Assembly (NCBI RefSeq): GCF_001411495.1
Contig: NZ_CP012983.1
Span: 930,001 to 994,000 of the forward strand
Source of the DNA: Burkholderia cepacia ATCC 25416
GTDB taxonomy: Bacteria > Pseudomonadota > Gammaproteobacteria > Burkholderiales > Burkholderiaceae
Length of the DNA stretch: 64,000 nucleotides
Direction: 5' to 3'
Notes under the pieces: model-generated
Seen by the model: the letters and a program-made list of their open reading frames with translations, nothing else
Databases searched by the model: none
What the model was told of the DNA's origin: nothing
Shown: in pieces, positions 46,501 to 54,397 of the stretch
Numbering within the stretch: position 1 is the first letter of the stretch
Layout: each line of letters starts with the position of its first letter
Translations under genes and position numbers: made by a program

Positions 46501-47004
46501 TCACGGCCTGCGGCAGCGGCTGCGCCGCACGATGCTGACGTGGCCGTTGCGCTCCAGGATCGCCGCATCGACGTCGGACAGGTCGGTCGCGCCGAGCGCC
46601 TGCCGCACGCTTTCGCGGATGTCGGTGGGCGTGAGCAGCGCGGCACGCATCTGCGCGTCGTCGAAACGGCCGTTGCGATACACCTCGCGCTCGACGCCCA
46701 CCAGCAGCCGCTCGAGCCGGCGCGAGCGCACGCAGGCCCAGCCGATCGCGCGATGCAGCAGCGCGATCGCGAACGACGCCGCGACGGTCGCCACGAACGG
46801 CGACGCACCGACCATCGCGCGGCTCAGGATCGCGCCGAGCAGGATCCCGACCACGTAGTCGAACGGCGAACGCTGGCCGAACGCGCGCCGCCCGGCGATG
46901 CGGATCAGCACGAGCGCGACCAGGGATACGACGATCGCACGCAGCGCCATCTGCCCGGGGCCGAGCATCCGGCCCTGTCCGAACAGCGCGACGACGATGT
47001 CCAT
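46501..47004 (-). CDS. DUF421 (YetF-like) membrane protein
   Basis: 167 aa. Two to three N-terminal membrane helices (MALRAIVVSLVALVLIRI, YVVGILLGAILSRAM) are followed by a cytoplasmic DUF421 domain with RNGRFDDAQMRAALL. Function unknown; YetF proteins occur in stress and sporulation regulons. It starts 12 bp after the end of the upstream 68-aa gene. Confidence 0.78.
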   Translation of the reverse strand: MDIVVALFGQGRMLGPGQMALRAIVVSLVALVLIRIAGRRAFGQRSPFDYVVGILLGAILSRAMVGASPFVATVAASFAIALLHRAIGWACVRSRRLERLLVGVEREVYRNGRFDDAQMRAALLTPTDIRESVRQALGATDLSDVDAAILERNGHVSIVRRSRCRRP

Positions 47005-47016
47005 GATCGCGCGGCG

Positions 47017-47223
47017 CTAGGCCGGCAGCGCGGCGGCGTGAAGCGCGTCGCGCATCTGTTCGACGGGCGCCGGGCGCGCGCCGGGCGTTGCGATCCGCGT
47101 GACCGGGCGGGTACACGGCGCTTCGTGGTCGGGCCGCGAGCGGTGTTCGCCGAGCTGGTGCGACTTCGCGTGGTCGGTCGACTGCGCGGATGCGGTGTTG
47201 CCGGCGGATGGGGAACGGGTCAT
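47017..47223 (-). CDS. Small hypothetical protein
   Basis: 68 aa, starting MTRSPSAGNTASAQSTDHA, hydrophilic with many His, Pro and Arg; probably disordered. The ATG at 47223 follows CACGAGGATCTG. The case rests on codon bias, spacing and its place in the rpoN2-to-ligD run. Function unknown. Confidence 0.45.
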   Translation of the reverse strand: MTRSPSAGNTASAQSTDHAKSHQLGEHRSRPDHEAPCTRPVTRIATPGARPAPVEQMRDALHAAALPA

Positions 47224-47360
47224 CGACAGATCCTCGTGGCATTCGGATGAGCAGCCGGACGGGCAGCCGCCACGCAAACCGCCGCGTCGCGGCGCGCGTG
47301 TTGACGGCAGCGAAACCGGTACGACGGGCCTCGACCGCGCCCGCGACGCCGGCCGCGGCG

Positions 47361-47747
47361 TCAGGGCGCGGCTAGCGCCGCGTCGAATTCGGCGCGCGTC
47401 ACGTCGAGCGTCACGCTGCATTCGATCGCGGCATCCTCGACGCGCGGCTTGCGCTCGTCCACCGCGCGCCGCGCGCGGTCGCACAACTGCGTGCGCACGC
47501 GCAGCCGGTCGGCCGCGTCGAGCAAAACGTAGCGATCGACGACGTCGGGATCGAACCGCAGGTCGACCGCGCAACGCCATTCGCGCGCGTCCTCGTCGGA
47601 CGGCACGCGCACCCACGACACCTGGATCGTCAGGCCGCCGGATGCGTCGTCCGCGTGCACGACGACGGTCGACTGCGACGGAAAGCCGATCGCGAGCGCA
47701 TGTTCGAGTTCGGCCACGCGCTGCGACCGGTCGGGCGCGGCACTCAT
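47361..47747 (-). CDS. Conserved hypothetical protein (DUF3022-like)
   Basis: 128 aa soluble protein with alternating strands and helices ([39 protein letters not shown]). I believe this is the Burkholderia DUF3022 family, with moderate certainty. ATGA overlap with the small membrane gene before it implies coupling. Confidence 0.65.
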   Translation of the reverse strand: MSAAPDRSQRVAELEHALAIGFPSQSTVVVHADDASGGLTIQVSWVRVPSDEDAREWRCAVDLRFDPDVVDRYVLLDAADRLRVRTQLCDRARRAVDERKPRVEDAAIECSVTLDVTRAEFDAALAAP

Positions 47748-47905
47748 CGTCGCACGACGCCCAGCAGCAGCGTGACCAGGAAGATCACGACGAAGATGTA
47801 GAACAGGATCTTCGCGATCTCGGCCGCGCCGGCCGCAATCCCGCCGAAGCCGAACACGGCGGCGACGATCGCGATGATGAAGAAGATGATGGCGTATCGA
47901 AGCAT
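47744..47905 (-). CDS. DUF1328 small membrane protein
   Basis: 53 aa, two membrane helices: [20 protein letters not shown] then [17 protein letters not shown]. This is the UPF0391/DUF1328 family (YtjA-like), small inner-membrane proteins induced by envelope or acid stress in other bacteria. GGAGGGTTCC lies before the ATG. The stop overlaps the next start. Confidence 0.88.
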   Translation of the reverse strand: MLRYAIIFFIIAIVAAVFGFGGIAAGAAEIAKILFYIFVVIFLVTLLLGVVRR

Positions 47906-47951
47906 GGAACCCTCCTGGATGACAGCGGTCGTCACCAAACGTCGTCGTCGG

Positions 47952-48140
47952 TCACGCATCGTGCTTGTGTTTCGGTTTGCCGCGCACGGGCGTGGAAGCC
48001 ATTTTCTCGAGCTCTTTCTCGCTCATCGACTCGGCCATCGACTTCGCCGGCGGTTTGAGATCCTTCATCTTCGTTTCACCGCGCTTGGCCGACAGCGCCG
48101 CGCCTGCGGCACGCTGCTGGGCCTGGGATTTTGCTGGCAT
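47952..48140 (-). CDS. DUF3008 small protein
   Basis: 62 aa. [20 protein letters not shown] and [18 protein letters not shown] are characteristic of DUF3008, small basic proteins often found with stress genes. It lies 92 bp downstream of rpoN2 in the same direction, with AGGAGTGCAACC before the ATG. Confidence 0.85.
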   Translation of the reverse strand: MPAKSQAQQRAAGAALSAKRGETKMKDLKPPAKSMAESMSEKELEKMASTPVRGKPKHKHDA

Positions 48141-48232
48141 GGTTGCACTCCTGTCGTGGATGGATGCGCGGGCCGACACGACGGGCGGCGCCGCGCGCGG
48201 TCGAAGATCGGTTCGGCGGGCAAGCCGTCACG

Positions 48233-49666
48233 TCACGCGGCATCGCGACGCCGCAGGTCGGCCGCCGGAATCTTCATCGCCTGCCGATACTTCGTCACCG
48301 TACGACGCGCAAGAAGAATGCCGCGGCCCGCGAGGTTCTCCGTGAGCGCGACGTCGGACAGCGGCTCGGTTTGCCGCTCGGCCGCGATCATGTCGCGGAT
48401 CAGCACCTTCGCCGCCGACGCCGAGCACACGCCCTTGCCGGCCGCCTCGAGCTTGCGCGGGAAAAAATGCTTGAACTCGAACGTGCCGTGCGGCGTGGCC
48501 ATGTACTTGTTGCCCGTCGCGCGCGACACGGTCGATTCGTGCAGGTCGAGCTCTTCCGCGATGTCGCGCAGCACGAGCGGCTTCATCGCGATCTCGCCGT
48601 AACGAAAGAAATCGCGTTGCCGCGCGACGATGCATTCGCCTACGCGCTGGATGGTGTCGAAGCGCTTCTGCACGTTGCGGATCAGCCAGCGCGCTTCCTG
48701 AAGCTGCTGGCCGAGCGGCGAATCGCGCTCGCCGCTCGACTGCGCGAACAGCGTCGCGTAGCGCTCGTGCAGGCGCGCGCGCGGCAGCACGGCCGGGTTG
48801 ATCGTCACGATCCATTCGTCGCGGACCTGGCGCACGATCACGTCGGGCACCACGTAGTCGCCGCGCGTGCTGCCGTAATGACTGCCGGGGCGCGGGTCGA
48901 GCCCGCGCACCAGCGCGCAGGCGGCGTGCATCGTCTGCGGGTTGCAGCCGAGACGCCGCTGGATCTCCGCCGTCTCGCGGCGGGCGAGCCGTTCGAGATG
49001 CTCGTGCGCGATCGCCTTCGCTTCCGCGAGCGCCGGCGTGCCGGCCGGAATCGCGTCGAGTTGCAGCACGAGACATTCGGACAGCGAACGCGCCGCGATC
49101 CCCGGGCGGTCGAGCATCTGCACGAGCCGCAGCGCGATCGCGAGATCCTGCTCCGACAGCAGCAGCGCCGGATCGGCCGCGACCCGCAGCTCGGCCAGCT
49201 CCTGGCGCAGGTAGCCGTCGTCGTCGAGCGCGTCGATCACGATGCGCGCGGCTTCGCGATCGTGCCTGTTCAACGGATACAGCCTGAGCGCATCGTGCAG
49301 CTGCTGATGCAGCGACGGTTCGGCGGCGATCCATTCGCCCGGCGACAGGCCGTCCGCATCGTCGCCCTGGCGGTTCGTGCCGCGCGGCGCGGGCGCCGCC
49401 GTCAGCGGCACCTCGCCGTCGGGCGGCCGGACATCCTCGGGCTCGGGCGCCGCTTCGGGCGCGGCCGCTTCCGCCGGCTGCTCCGGCGCGCCGTCGGCGG
49501 CTTCCTCGTCGCCCGGGCCGTCTTCGAGAAACGGGTTCATGTCGAGCGCCTGCCGCAATTCCTGTTGAAATTCGAGCGAGGACAACTGCAGCAGCCGCAG
49601 CGACTGCTGAAGCCTCGGCGTAAGTGCCAGATGCTGTCGCATCTGCAACGCAAGCGAGACGGGCAT
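48233..49666 (-). CDS. rpoN: RNA polymerase sigma-54 factor, second copy (RpoN2)
   Basis: 477 aa. Region I activator-contact domain (LALQMRQHLALTPRLQQSLR, LLQLSSLEFQQEL) is followed by an acidic Pro/Ala-rich region II (about 50-110). Region III has the core-binding part and helix-turn-helix, and an RpoN box lies near the C-terminus. The RpoN box reads ARRTVTKYRQ instead of the usual ARRTVAKYRE, and it contacts the -24 element. It is likely a paralogue of the housekeeping RpoN on another replicon. Its own promoter is sigma-54 type. It heads a same-strand run that reaches ku and ligD. ATG at 49666 chosen for AGGAGGCTTTCG before it. Confidence 0.93.
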   Translation of the reverse strand: MPVSLALQMRQHLALTPRLQQSLRLLQLSSLEFQQELRQALDMNPFLEDGPGDEEAADGAPEQPAEAAAPEAAPEPEDVRPPDGEVPLTAAPAPRGTNRQGDDADGLSPGEWIAAEPSLHQQLHDALRLYPLNRHDREAARIVIDALDDDGYLRQELAELRVAADPALLLSEQDLAIALRLVQMLDRPGIAARSLSECLVLQLDAIPAGTPALAEAKAIAHEHLERLARRETAEIQRRLGCNPQTMHAACALVRGLDPRPGSHYGSTRGDYVVPDVIVRQVRDEWIVTINPAVLPRARLHERYATLFAQSSGERDSPLGQQLQEARWLIRNVQKRFDTIQRVGECIVARQRDFFRYGEIAMKPLVLRDIAEELDLHESTVSRATGNKYMATPHGTFEFKHFFPRKLEAAGKGVCSASAAKVLIRDMIAAERQTEPLSDVALTENLAGRGILLARRTVTKYRQAMKIPAADLRRRDAA

Positions 49667-49716
49667 CGAAAGCCTCCTGATTATTCGGTTCGCGTTAGGT
49701 CGTCTGCACGACTTAC

Positions 49717-49730
49717 GCAGCTTTCGTGCC
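49717..49730 (-). promoter_or_regulatory. Sigma-54 promoter of rpoN2 itself
   Basis: Minus strand TTGGCACG-AAAG-CTGC: canonical -24 including the leading T, GG-N10-GC spacing, one mismatch at -12. It is 51 bp before the rpoN2 ATG. It differs from the other promoters here by keeping the T before GG and by an AT-rich spacer. Confidence 0.7.
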
Positions 49731-49916
49731 AATTCGGCGAAGCGCGTCGCCTCGCAGTTCTCGCGGGTTCGCACCCCGCTTCGACGCTGGCCGGGGCCGC
49801 TTTTTTACAAGCCCGCGGCAAGTTTTGGGGCACGCCATTCGCTCGTCCGTAAGGGCATCCGGATGTACCCCCCGAACGCCGCCACCTGCCGTACGTGATG
49901 CGCGGAAAACGCTCGA

Positions 49917-50231
49917 TCAGTACTGCATCGGCGGCGGCGTGCCCGGCAACGGCCGGTCGCCCTGCGCACCGTTCGGCCCCGGCGGCGGCACGTCGGCCGG
50001 TTCACCGCCGGCCGCGCCCTGCGGCATCATGTTGCCCGGCGACGGACGCGTGTCGTAGCGCGTATTCGCGTCCGGCATCGTCGTGGTCGACTGCGCGCCG
50101 CGGCCATCCGGCGGTGCGGGCGGCGCCCCGTGCGCACCGTAGGGGCCGTTCGTCGGTTGCGTGCAGGCGGCCAGCGCGCACGCGGCGGCGAACGCAAGGG
50201 CGCCCGCGCGTATCGTCTGGATCGTGTTCAT
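49917..50231 (-). CDS. Small proline/glycine-rich lipoprotein
   Basis: 104 aa. A signal peptide with lipobox (FAAACALAAC, Cys at about 23) is followed by a Pro, Gly and Gln-rich disordered mature part ending in PPPMQY. It is likely anchored in the outer membrane or periplasm. GGAGGTATTCG precedes the ATG at 50231. Last gene of the run that starts at 50807. Confidence 0.65.
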   Translation of the reverse strand: MNTIQTIRAGALAFAAACALAACTQPTNGPYGAHGAPPAPPDGRGAQSTTTMPDANTRYDTRPSPGNMMPQGAAGGEPADVPPPGPNGAQGDRPLPGTPPPMQY

Positions 50232-50256
50232 CGAATACCTCCGTTGGATCGATGGC

Positions 50257-50568
50257 TCAGAGCCGGTTGAAATGGAAATCGCCGGCATAGGCGGTCGGCG
50301 TGCGGCGCGCCATCATCGTGTCGAATTCGGCCGCGACACGCGCGAGCGTGCCGCGCTGCCGTTCGATGCCGGCCCGCTCGAGCGCGGCGAATGCGTCGGC
50401 GTCGAAGGACACCGACAGCGACGCCGGATGGCCGTCGACGCGAAAGCCGATATGCAATGCACCGGCCGGCCGCTCCTCGATGTGGAACGGCATCGCGCGC
50501 GCTTCGAAATGGCGGCCGAGCGTCTCGGCGATCTCGCGCAGCACGCCGGGTTTCACGCGGACGCTCAT
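50257..50568 (-). CDS. Small hypothetical protein
   Basis: 103 aa, soluble alpha/beta (VLREIAETLGRHFEARAMPF, ALHIGFRVDGHPASLSVSFD). It overlaps the upstream proline-rich gene by ATGA. The fold pattern hints at a small ligand- or protein-binding domain. No family is recognised. Confidence 0.65.
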   Translation of the reverse strand: MSVRVKPGVLREIAETLGRHFEARAMPFHIEERPAGALHIGFRVDGHPASLSVSFDADAFAALERAGIERQRGTLARVAAEFDTMMARRTPTAYAGDFHFNRL

Positions 50569-50807
50569 CGCCGCGCCTGCGCATGCAGTCGCCCTGTCCC
50601 GCCGACCGGCGGCGCATGCACGGGCGGCGGCCGCGACGGCGGATCGCGCTCGGGCGGCGCGGTCCCGGGCGGATCGCCTGCCGGTTGCCGGTGCGGTTCG
50701 GGCACGTCGGGCGGCAAGTCGTCGGGATCGGGGTCGTCGGGATCCGGCTCGAGGTCGGGGAACGGCGGGATGGGCCGCTGCAGCCATTGCGCGGGATCGT
50801 GTTTCAT
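50565..50807 (-). CDS. Proline/aspartate-rich small protein
   Basis: 80 aa from ATG 50807 (starts at 50813 or 50840 also possible). MKHDPAQWLQRPIPPFPDLE is followed by repeated Asp-Pro units (DPDDPDPDDLPPDVPEP) and a Pro-rich tail. Likely disordered and acidic. A sigma-54-like promoter lies 69 bp upstream and the next gene is coupled. A similar Asp-Asp-Pro ending is seen in the partial gene at 63962. Confidence 0.5.
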   Translation of the reverse strand: MKHDPAQWLQRPIPPFPDLEPDPDDPDPDDLPPDVPEPHRQPAGDPPGTAPPERDPPSRPPPVHAPPVGGTGRLHAQARR

Positions 50808-50875
50808 CGGCATTCCATCGGGGCGGGTTCGGATCGGCATCGTGTGCGGCGGTCGTGACTGGATACGAAGGTCCC

Positions 50876-50889
50876 GCAATGCGCATGCC
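50876..50889 (-). promoter_or_regulatory. Sigma-54 promoter of the 50807-49917 gene run
   Basis: Minus strand GGCAT-GCGCA-TTGC, GG-N10-GC spacing, one mismatch at -24. A GCAAA-TTTCAA element (50970-50985) lies about 85 bp further upstream, resembling those near 39027 and 40213. Confidence 0.6.
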
Positions 50890-50996
50890 GTTCAGTCGCG
50901 ACGCCCGCATGCGGGCGCCGGCGCGAACCCGCGCGGCCCCATGCGACGCGTCGTGCCTTCGCTACACCGTTCGCTGCAAATCTTTCAAGCACCTCG

Positions 50997-51302
50997 TTAT
51001 GCGTCGTACGCGGCCATCACGAGCCACAGCTCGCGGCCGTTGTCCTTCACGCACGCCGCCAGCGCATACGAATCGGACGGCTCGCACGCGCGCTGCAGCG
51101 CGAAACGCGCCGGTTCGGTCGAACCGAACGTCTCGTCGCCCAACGGCCGCACGTCGGCCTTGCCTTCGAACATCCGGCGCTCGGGCCGGTAGATCAGCGG
51201 TTCGTGTTTCCATTCGTTGAAATGGCTCTTCACCGAATCGAATCCGCCGCCGCATACGTTGATCTCATAACGCACGCCTGGTCGTCGTTTCGGAATCGTC
51301 AT
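50997..51302 (-). CDS. Small hypothetical protein
   Basis: 101 aa, MTIPKRRPGVRYEINVCGGG at the start and GRELWLVMAAYDA at the end; soluble and beta-rich. The repeated pattern of Glu/Arg strands suggests a compact domain. It has its own sigma-54 promoter 69 bp upstream, back-to-back with that of the gene at 51452. ATG at 51302 follows CGGAGGCACG. Family not recognised. Confidence 0.65.
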   Translation of the reverse strand: MTIPKRRPGVRYEINVCGGGFDSVKSHFNEWKHEPLIYRPERRMFEGKADVRPLGDETFGSTEPARFALQRACEPSDSYALAACVKDNGRELWLVMAAYDA

Positions 51303-51370
51303 CGTGCCTCCGCTCGAAATGCGCACGGCAGGCACCGGTCGGGCCGCGCGTCGTCATCGCAGTCGATACG

Positions 51371-51384
51371 GCAAGTCGTGTGCC
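51371..51384 (-). promoter_or_regulatory. Sigma-54 promoter of the 101-aa gene
   Basis: Minus strand GGCAC-ACGAC-TTGC, exact GG-N10-GC spacing. Confidence 0.75.
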
Positions 51385-51398
51385 GCGTCCGCGAGCCG

Positions 51399-51412
51399 GG
51401 CACGGCCGTTGC
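51399..51412 (+). promoter_or_regulatory. Sigma-54 promoter of the 85-aa gene
   Basis: GGCAC-GGCCG-TTGC, exact GG-N10-GC spacing, 39 bp before the ATG at 51452. It forms a divergent pair with the promoter at 51384. Confidence 0.75.
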
Positions 51413-51451
51413 GGCAATCCCGGCTCCTCGTCACCGATACGGAGCCTCGCG

Positions 51452-51709
51452 ATGAAGGATTCGACCCGGCCCGGCCACGACGCGCCGGCCCACGAGCGGC
51501 ATCCCGACCCGACGCCGCCGCTGAAGCACCAGGACCGCACGCGCACGCGCCATTCGGAACGCCATATCGACAAGCAGCTCGAGGACACGTTTCCGGCAAG
51601 CGACCCGCCGGCGACCGGCGGCGTCACGCGGATCGAGCCGGACACGCCGCCCGGCACGCACGACGAAGGGCCGTGGCGGAGCCCGCGCGAACGCGATGAC
51701 GGCGCGTGA
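51452..51709 (+). CDS. Small hydrophilic hypothetical protein
   Basis: 85 aa, starting MKDSTRPGHDAPAHERHPD, with the recurrent motif RHIDKQLEDTFPASDPPATGG. Small Burkholderia and rhizobial proteins of unknown function carry this LEDTFPASDPP motif near stress genes. Likely disordered. GGAGCCTCGCG lies before the ATG. Separate from the CBS gene, which has its own promoter. Confidence 0.65.
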   Translation: MKDSTRPGHDAPAHERHPDPTPPLKHQDRTRTRHSERHIDKQLEDTFPASDPPATGGVTRIEPDTPPGTHDEGPWRSPRERDDGA

Positions 51710-51738
51710 CGTACCCAAGCGAACCGCGCGTGCAGGAA

Positions 51739-51752
51739 GGCACGCGGCTTGC
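51739..51752 (+). promoter_or_regulatory. Sigma-54 promoter of the CBS-domain gene
   Basis: GGCACGCGGCTTGCG, exact spacing, 45 bp before the ATG at 51798. One of six near-identical copies. Confidence 0.82.
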
Positions 51753-51797
51753 GGACTCCAGCGACGAATCGCCATCCCCACCTGCAAGGAGGAAGTC

Positions 51798-52229
51798 ATG
51801 CATCGCGTCAACGAAATCATGTCGCAGGACGTCGTGCGCATCGCGCCGACCGACTCGATCCGTCATGCCGCGCAACTGATGGAGCGCTACGACATCGGCG
51901 CGCTGCCCGTGTGCGACAACAACCGGCTGATCGGGATGGTGACGGACCGCGATCTCGCGGTGCGCGCGATCTCGGCCGGCAAGCCGCCGGAAACGCGGGT
52001 CCACGAAGTCGCATCGGGCCCGATCGAATGGTGCTTCGACGACGATTCGCTCGACGAGATCCAGCACTACATGGCGGACGCGCAGCTGCGCCGCCTGCCC
52101 GTCGTCGATCACGACAAACGGCTGGTCGGCATGCTGTCGCTCGCTGACATCGCGACGCGCTCGGCCGGCCCGGCGCGCGACGACGTCGCGAACACGCTCG
52201 AAGGCGTGTCGCAACCGAAGCAGACGTGA
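51798..52229 (+). CDS. Tandem CBS-domain protein
   Basis: 143 aa consisting of a CBS pair: MSQDVVRIAPTDSIRHAAQL to GIGALPVCDNNRLIGMVTDRD-type first repeat, and RRLPVVDHDKRLVGMLSLAD second. Such stand-alone CBS proteins bind adenine nucleotides and act as energy or ion sensors. CAAGGAGGAAGTC before the ATG is a strong ribosome site. The PRC-barrel gene 88 bp downstream is probably in the same operon, ended by the terminator at 52854. Confidence 0.88.
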   Translation: MHRVNEIMSQDVVRIAPTDSIRHAAQLMERYDIGALPVCDNNRLIGMVTDRDLAVRAISAGKPPETRVHEVASGPIEWCFDDDSLDEIQHYMADAQLRRLPVVDHDKRLVGMLSLADIATRSAGPARDDVANTLEGVSQPKQT

Positions 52230-52317
52230 CGGCGCGATCCTTGCGCCGCACGCTACCCGCGCGACCCGCAGGGCCCGCCCCGGGCACCGTCGCGCCCCAC
52301 GCAGCCTGGAGGAAACC

Positions 52318-52800
52318 ATGCACACTTCCGATCAAGGTCAGACCCGCATCATCGGCAAGGGCGCCGCAACGGCGGCCGGCCCCGGCCCCGACGTGATGGC
52401 GGCCGATACGCTGGAAGGCGACAAGGTCTATACGACCGACGGCGACGACGTCGGCAAGATCAAGGACATCATGCTCGACGTGCGCTCAGGCCGCGTCGCC
52501 TACGCGGTGCTGTCGAGCGGCGGCATCCTCGGCATCGGCGACAAGCTGCACGCCATTCCGTGGAGCGCGCTCACGCTCGACACCGAACGCAAATGCTTCC
52601 TGCTGTCGGTGTCGTCCGAGCGCATCCGCAACGCGCCGGGGTTCGACAAGGACCACTGGCCGGCGATGGCCGATCCGCAATGGGCCGAGCCGCTGCACGA
52701 GTTCTACGGCAGCGCGCCGTACTGGAGCGGCGGCGACGAACTCGGGCTGACCGACCCGACCGAGGAACTGAACGATCCGCGCGAGCGCGACCGTCACTGA
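52318..52800 (+). CDS. PRC-barrel domain protein
   Basis: 160 aa. The PRC barrel spans about 27-105 (LEGDKVYTTDGDDVGKIKDI, RVAYAVLSSGGILGIGDKLH, IPWSALTLD), followed by a tail with aromatic residues. PRC-barrel proteins of this type are abundant in stress regulons and may bind protein or RNA partners. GGAGGAAACC precedes the ATG. Last gene before a clear terminator. Confidence 0.85.
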   Translation: MHTSDQGQTRIIGKGAATAAGPGPDVMAADTLEGDKVYTTDGDDVGKIKDIMLDVRSGRVAYAVLSSGGILGIGDKLHAIPWSALTLDTERKCFLLSVSSERIRNAPGFDKDHWPAMADPQWAEPLHEFYGSAPYWSGGDELGLTDPTEELNDPRERDRH

Positions 52801-52853
52801 TCGCGCGACGATGGGGCGCCGGTTCGCCGACGCCATCCGCTTTCCTTTCTACA

Positions 52854-52881
52854 CGCCCCGCTCGCGCGGGGCGTCTTTTTT
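52854..52881 (+). terminator. Rho-independent terminator of the CBS-PRC operon
   Basis: CGCCCCGC-TCGC-GCGGGGCG stem followed by TCTTTTTT, 54 bp after the PRC gene stop. Confidence 0.85.
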
Positions 52882-53120
52882 GCATGCCGGGACGGCGGAA
52901 GGTGAGGTGCGTTGTGTGCGTGATGTGCGCTACGGCACCGCGCCGATCGCGAGGGAGAACACGCGCGATGCCGGGCGGCGGCCGGATCGGCGCCGGGGTC
53001 GGGTTGCATCGCGCCGCTCCTTTCTCCTGTCGCCGGAACCGATCGCCGTGCAGCTCGCGGTGGCCATCATCGTGCGCCGCAACCGGGAGCGGCAACGCCC
53101 CGGCTGCCGCCCCGTTGCCG
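52882..53120. other. Intergenic region between convergent operons
   Basis: No credible gene on either strand. A minus-strand 71-aa frame (52794-53009) has a good ribosome-site look but an unconvincing product and runs through the terminator. Confidence 0.5.
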
Positions 53121-53729
53121 TCACATCATCTTGCCGCGCGAGCGCTCGGCACGCGCCGCCTCCGCCGCCGATTCGACCTTCTTCACTTCCTCCGGCGGCG
53201 GCAGCACGGCCTTGAAGCCCATCGACTCGATCCACATCTCGCGCGCCCAGCCGCGCGTGTGATACAGGTGGTGATCCTCGTCGGCCTCGACCTCGTCGTG
53301 CGCGTCCTTCAATGTCTTCGCCGCATCGCCCGACAACTGGTCGGCCGCGTAGCCGATCAGCTCCCAGTTCAGGTGATCCTTGGTCTCGGCGAGCACCACG
53401 CACTCCGCCGCGACGACCTGCGCGACTGCCGGATCGGCGTGCTTCCGTGCCTGCTCGATCACGTGAACCAGCGACTTGCCGGTGGCCGCGACCGCGCTGC
53501 GTCCGGGCGACTGCGCATCGGGATCCATGCCTAACGCCTCGAACACCTTGCGCAGCACTTCCTGGTGATGCTGTGTCTCGCGGTGGTACTTCTCCCATTC
53601 CTTGTGCAGATCGCCGTCGGTCGCGCACTGCAGCGCGGCCTCGTAGAGCTTCGCGCCGCCAAGCTCGGTTTCGTATGCCTGACAGAGCAATTCGCGGATG
53701 CCTTCGTGTTTCGGTTGCCGATGGGCCAT
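53121..53729 (-). CDS. Ferritin-like helical protein
   Basis: 202 aa, all-helical. Glu and His residues are spaced as in ferritin-like bundles: AYETELGGAKLYEAALQC, YHRETQHHQEVLRKVFEAL and HDEVEADEDHHLYHTRGW. It is likely a cytoplasmic di-iron or structural stress protein; whether metal is bound is unknown. GAGAGGCAGTC before the ATG at 53729. A terminator of the previous gene lies just upstream, so it needs readthrough or a promoter inside that gene. Confidence 0.75.
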   Translation of the reverse strand: MAHRQPKHEGIRELLCQAYETELGGAKLYEAALQCATDGDLHKEWEKYHRETQHHQEVLRKVFEALGMDPDAQSPGRSAVAATGKSLVHVIEQARKHADPAVAQVVAAECVVLAETKDHLNWELIGYAADQLSGDAAKTLKDAHDEVEADEDHHLYHTRGWAREMWIESMGFKAVLPPPEEVKKVESAAEAARAERSRGKMM

Positions 53730-53742
53730 GACTGCCTCTCCG

Positions 53743-53770
53743 AAAAAAACGGGCCGCACGCGGCCCGGGG
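53743..53770 (-). terminator. Rho-independent terminator after the DUF4142 gene
   Basis: Minus strand CCGGGCCGC-GTG-CGGCCCG-type stem followed by seven T residues, 16 bp after the DUF4142 stop and before the ferritin-like gene. Confidence 0.8.
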
Positions 53771-53785
53771 TTGAACGGGCACGCG

Positions 53786-54397
53786 TTATCGCGCGCCCAC
53801 CTTGCGTTCGAGCGCCTGCGCCATGCTCAGGTGATGCCTGAGCGTCGGCAGCGTGGCGCTCGCGAATTCGCGCAGCTGCGGATCCCTGCCGTCGCGCGCC
53901 TCGCCTTCGAACAGCGCGACGGCCTTGCGATGCGCGTCGGGGCCGACCGCCGCGACATACGCGACGTCGAAGTCGCGGCCGTTCTTGCCGCGCAGCGCCT
54001 CGACGTCGGGGTCCGAAATCTGTTCGACCTGCGGCTTCATGCCCTTGCGCGCGGCGAGCTCGGTGAGCCGCGCGTTCGCCTTGCCGTGGTCGTTCACCAT
54101 CTGCTTCGCGAAGCCGCGCACGTCGGGCGACTGTGCCTGCTTCAGCGCGAGCTGGCTGGCCTGCACCTCGGCCTTGCCGGCGATCGCGGCCTTGTCGATG
54201 AATTCCGCGTCACCGCCTTGCGGCGCCTTCGCGATCCGCGCGTCGCCCGCGCCCGCGCCCGACGATGGATTGATCACGCCGCCCGGCACATGCGAATTCG
54301 ATGCGGGCGGCTCGCTCGGCGCCTGCGCGCCGGCGAGCCCCGATACGGCGAGCACGCCTGCGGCAAGCGCCGCGATCGTCCAGTTCGGATGTTTCAT
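53786..54397 (-). CDS. Exported DUF4142 protein
   Basis: 203 aa. The signal peptide (TIAALAAGVLAVSGLAGAQA) is followed by a DUF4142 four-helix domain: AEFIDKAAIAGKAEVQASQL, VRGFAKQMVNDHGKANARLT, and DFDVAYVAAVGPDAHRKAV. DUF4142 proteins have a ferritin-like fold and are periplasmic or outer-membrane-linked, and often stress-induced. AAGGAGAAGGCAG precedes the ATG. Confidence 0.85.
   Translation of the reverse strand: MKHPNWTIAALAAGVLAVSGLAGAQAPSEPPASNSHVPGGVINPSSGAGAGDARIAKAPQGGDAEFIDKAAIAGKAEVQASQLALKQAQSPDVRGFAKQMVNDHGKANARLTELAARKGMKPQVEQISDPDVEALRGKNGRDFDVAYVAAVGPDAHRKAVALFEGEARDGRDPQLREFASATLPTLRHHLSMAQALERKVGAR

Noticed and set aside
52794..53009. Minus-strand 71-codon frame with a good AGGAGAAAGGAG leader
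   Set aside because: The product is Arg/Ser/His-rich, runs across the terminator of the CBS-PRC operon and overlaps its last codons; no promoter found.
53786..53830. GGCACGCG-like words near the DUF4142 stop as a sigma-54 promoter of the ferritin-like gene
   Set aside because: They lie on the wrong strand and the GG-N10-GC spacing fails. No TTGC at the right distance.
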